In this document: positions 63,485 to 64,000 of the stretch, in pieces
Layout: each line of letters begins with the position of its first letter
Position numbering within the stretch: position 1 is the stretch's first letter
Source of the DNA: an uncultured Sulfitobacter sp.
GTDB taxonomy: Bacteria > Pseudomonadota > Alphaproteobacteria > Rhodobacterales > Rhodobacteraceae
DNA length: 64,000 nt
Reading direction: 5' to 3'
NCBI GenBank assembly: GCA_947501805.1
Contig: CANMXJ010000017.1
Span: 1-64,000 of the forward strand
Translations under genes and position numbers: made by a program
The notes under the pieces: generated by a model
Seen by the model: the letters and a program-made list of their open reading frames with translations, nothing else
Told to the model about the DNA's origin: nothing
Databases searched by the model: none

Positions 63485-63497
63485 ACGGAGCCAGAAC

Positions 63498-64000
63498 ATG
63501 CGCGCATTCTTGATCCGGTTATGCGTCGCTTTAACGGTAGCAGTGTTGCTGCCCGCGCAAGTCATGGCACAGACCGGTGAACGGCGCATTGCCATGATTA
63601 TCGGCAACTCGGATTACGAGTTGGTCACGCCGCTGGACAATCCCGGCAATGATGCCACGGATATTTCCGTCGCGCTTGAGGGGTTGGGCTTCGAGGTGTT
63701 TCTTGGACTGAACCTTACGGCTCAGGAAATGGCAGGTCTGACCAACAGCTTTGCCAAGGCAATTGAAACGGCAGACGTCTCGCTGTTCTATTACGCCGGT
63801 CACGGCTTTCAGGTGGGCGGGCAAAACTATCTGGTGCCCACTGATGCGCAAATTCAAAAGGCATCTGACATTGCGGATCAGACCATCAAACTGAACGATA
63901 TTCTGACCCGCATGGAAGCCGCCCCGGGAAGCAAATTCATCTTTCTGGATGCCTGTCGCAACAACCCGTTCGAAGAAACGCTTTCAGAAGTCGAAGAAGG
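63498..64000 (+). CDS. secreted caspase-family (peptidase C14-like) protein, truncated by the window end
   Basis: The first 167 codons are present. A signal peptide (IRLCVALTVAVLLPAQVMAQ) is followed by a caspase-like fold: RIAMIIGNSDYELVTPLDNP, the catalytic histidine in SLFYYAGHGFQV and the catalytic cysteine in FIFLDACRNNPF. Proteins of this group cut after basic or acidic residues; substrate is unknown. GGAG precedes the ATG and the tpsA stop is only 13 bases away, so it belongs to the tpsB-tpsA operon. A role in processing or controlling the exoprotein is inferred from that. The C-terminal domain lies outside the window. Confidence 0.88.
   Translation, partial: MRAFLIRLCVALTVAVLLPAQVMAQTGERRIAMIIGNSDYELVTPLDNPGNDATDISVALEGLGFEVFLGLNLTAQEMAGLTNSFAKAIETADVSLFYYAGHGFQVGGQNYLVPTDAQIQKASDIADQTIKLNDILTRMEAAPGSKFIFLDACRNNPFEETLSEVEE

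Noticed and set aside
1-64000. tRNA, rRNA, insertion sequences and attachment sites
   Set aside because: No cloverleaf-like or rRNA-like sequence, no transposase frame and no flanking direct repeats were noticed on reading both strands; a covariance-model search could still reveal small RNAs.

Overview
The window comes from a Gram-negative bacterium, most likely an alphaproteobacterium of the Roseobacter/Rhodobacterales type. This is inferred from gene content, the protein sequences and the moderately GC-rich coding style; no rRNA or tRNA gene is present to confirm it. Almost every base is coding, in long operons with ATGA-type or few-base junctions. Three blocks can be recognised, all devoted to the cell envelope and to secretion.

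Block 1 (about 1-11,750, minus strand) is a surface polysaccharide locus. It runs from a nucleotide-sugar dehydrogenase through an SGNH-like/helical-repeat protein, a large glycosyltransferase and a UDP-glucuronate-type epimerase to an ABC export module (KpsM, KpsT and KpsE-like). A secreted RTX protein with four internal 90-95-residue modules follows. The KpsT-like ATPase looks degenerate. No outer-membrane exporter or KpsC/KpsS is in the window.

Block 2 (about 12,200-45,050) is a complete type VI secretion system (T6SS). Minus-strand order is tssA, tssB, tssC, hcp, tagJ/impE, tssE, tssF, tssG, clpV, a 411-residue putative pore-forming protein, a NaChBac-type ion channel, a 1,238-residue TssB-TssC fusion paralogue with a long acidic repeat array, vgrG, an unrecognised protein, a PAAR protein, fha, tssK, tssL (with OmpA domain), tssM, tagF and pppA. 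The kinase ppkA and an OmpA-like protein are on the plus strand, and a membrane-anchored M15 peptidase gene is divergent from them. No TssJ lipoprotein gene was found. PpkA, PppA, Fha and TagF imply threonine-phosphorylation control.

Block 3 (about 45,265-64,000) is accessory. A plus-strand operon divergent from tssA encodes a 491-residue helical protein (TTG start), a small secreted protein, ExbB/TolQ-like, two ExbD/TolR-like proteins and a TonB-like protein. The TonB-like protein ends not in a TonB domain but in a BON-like plus DUF4384-like module that also appears in the ectodomain of PpkA. Convergent to it lie a CpXC zinc-ribbon protein and a 1,700-residue helical protein. The window ends with a two-partner secretion pair (TpsB, TpsA with GLUG-like and MBG repeats) and the start of a secreted caspase-family protein.

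The best candidates for something undescribed are the TssB-TssC fusion with about 24 acidic repeats, the sodium channel/pore-former pair inside the T6SS operon, and the ExbBD-driven DUF4384 system that may be linked to PpkA signalling.
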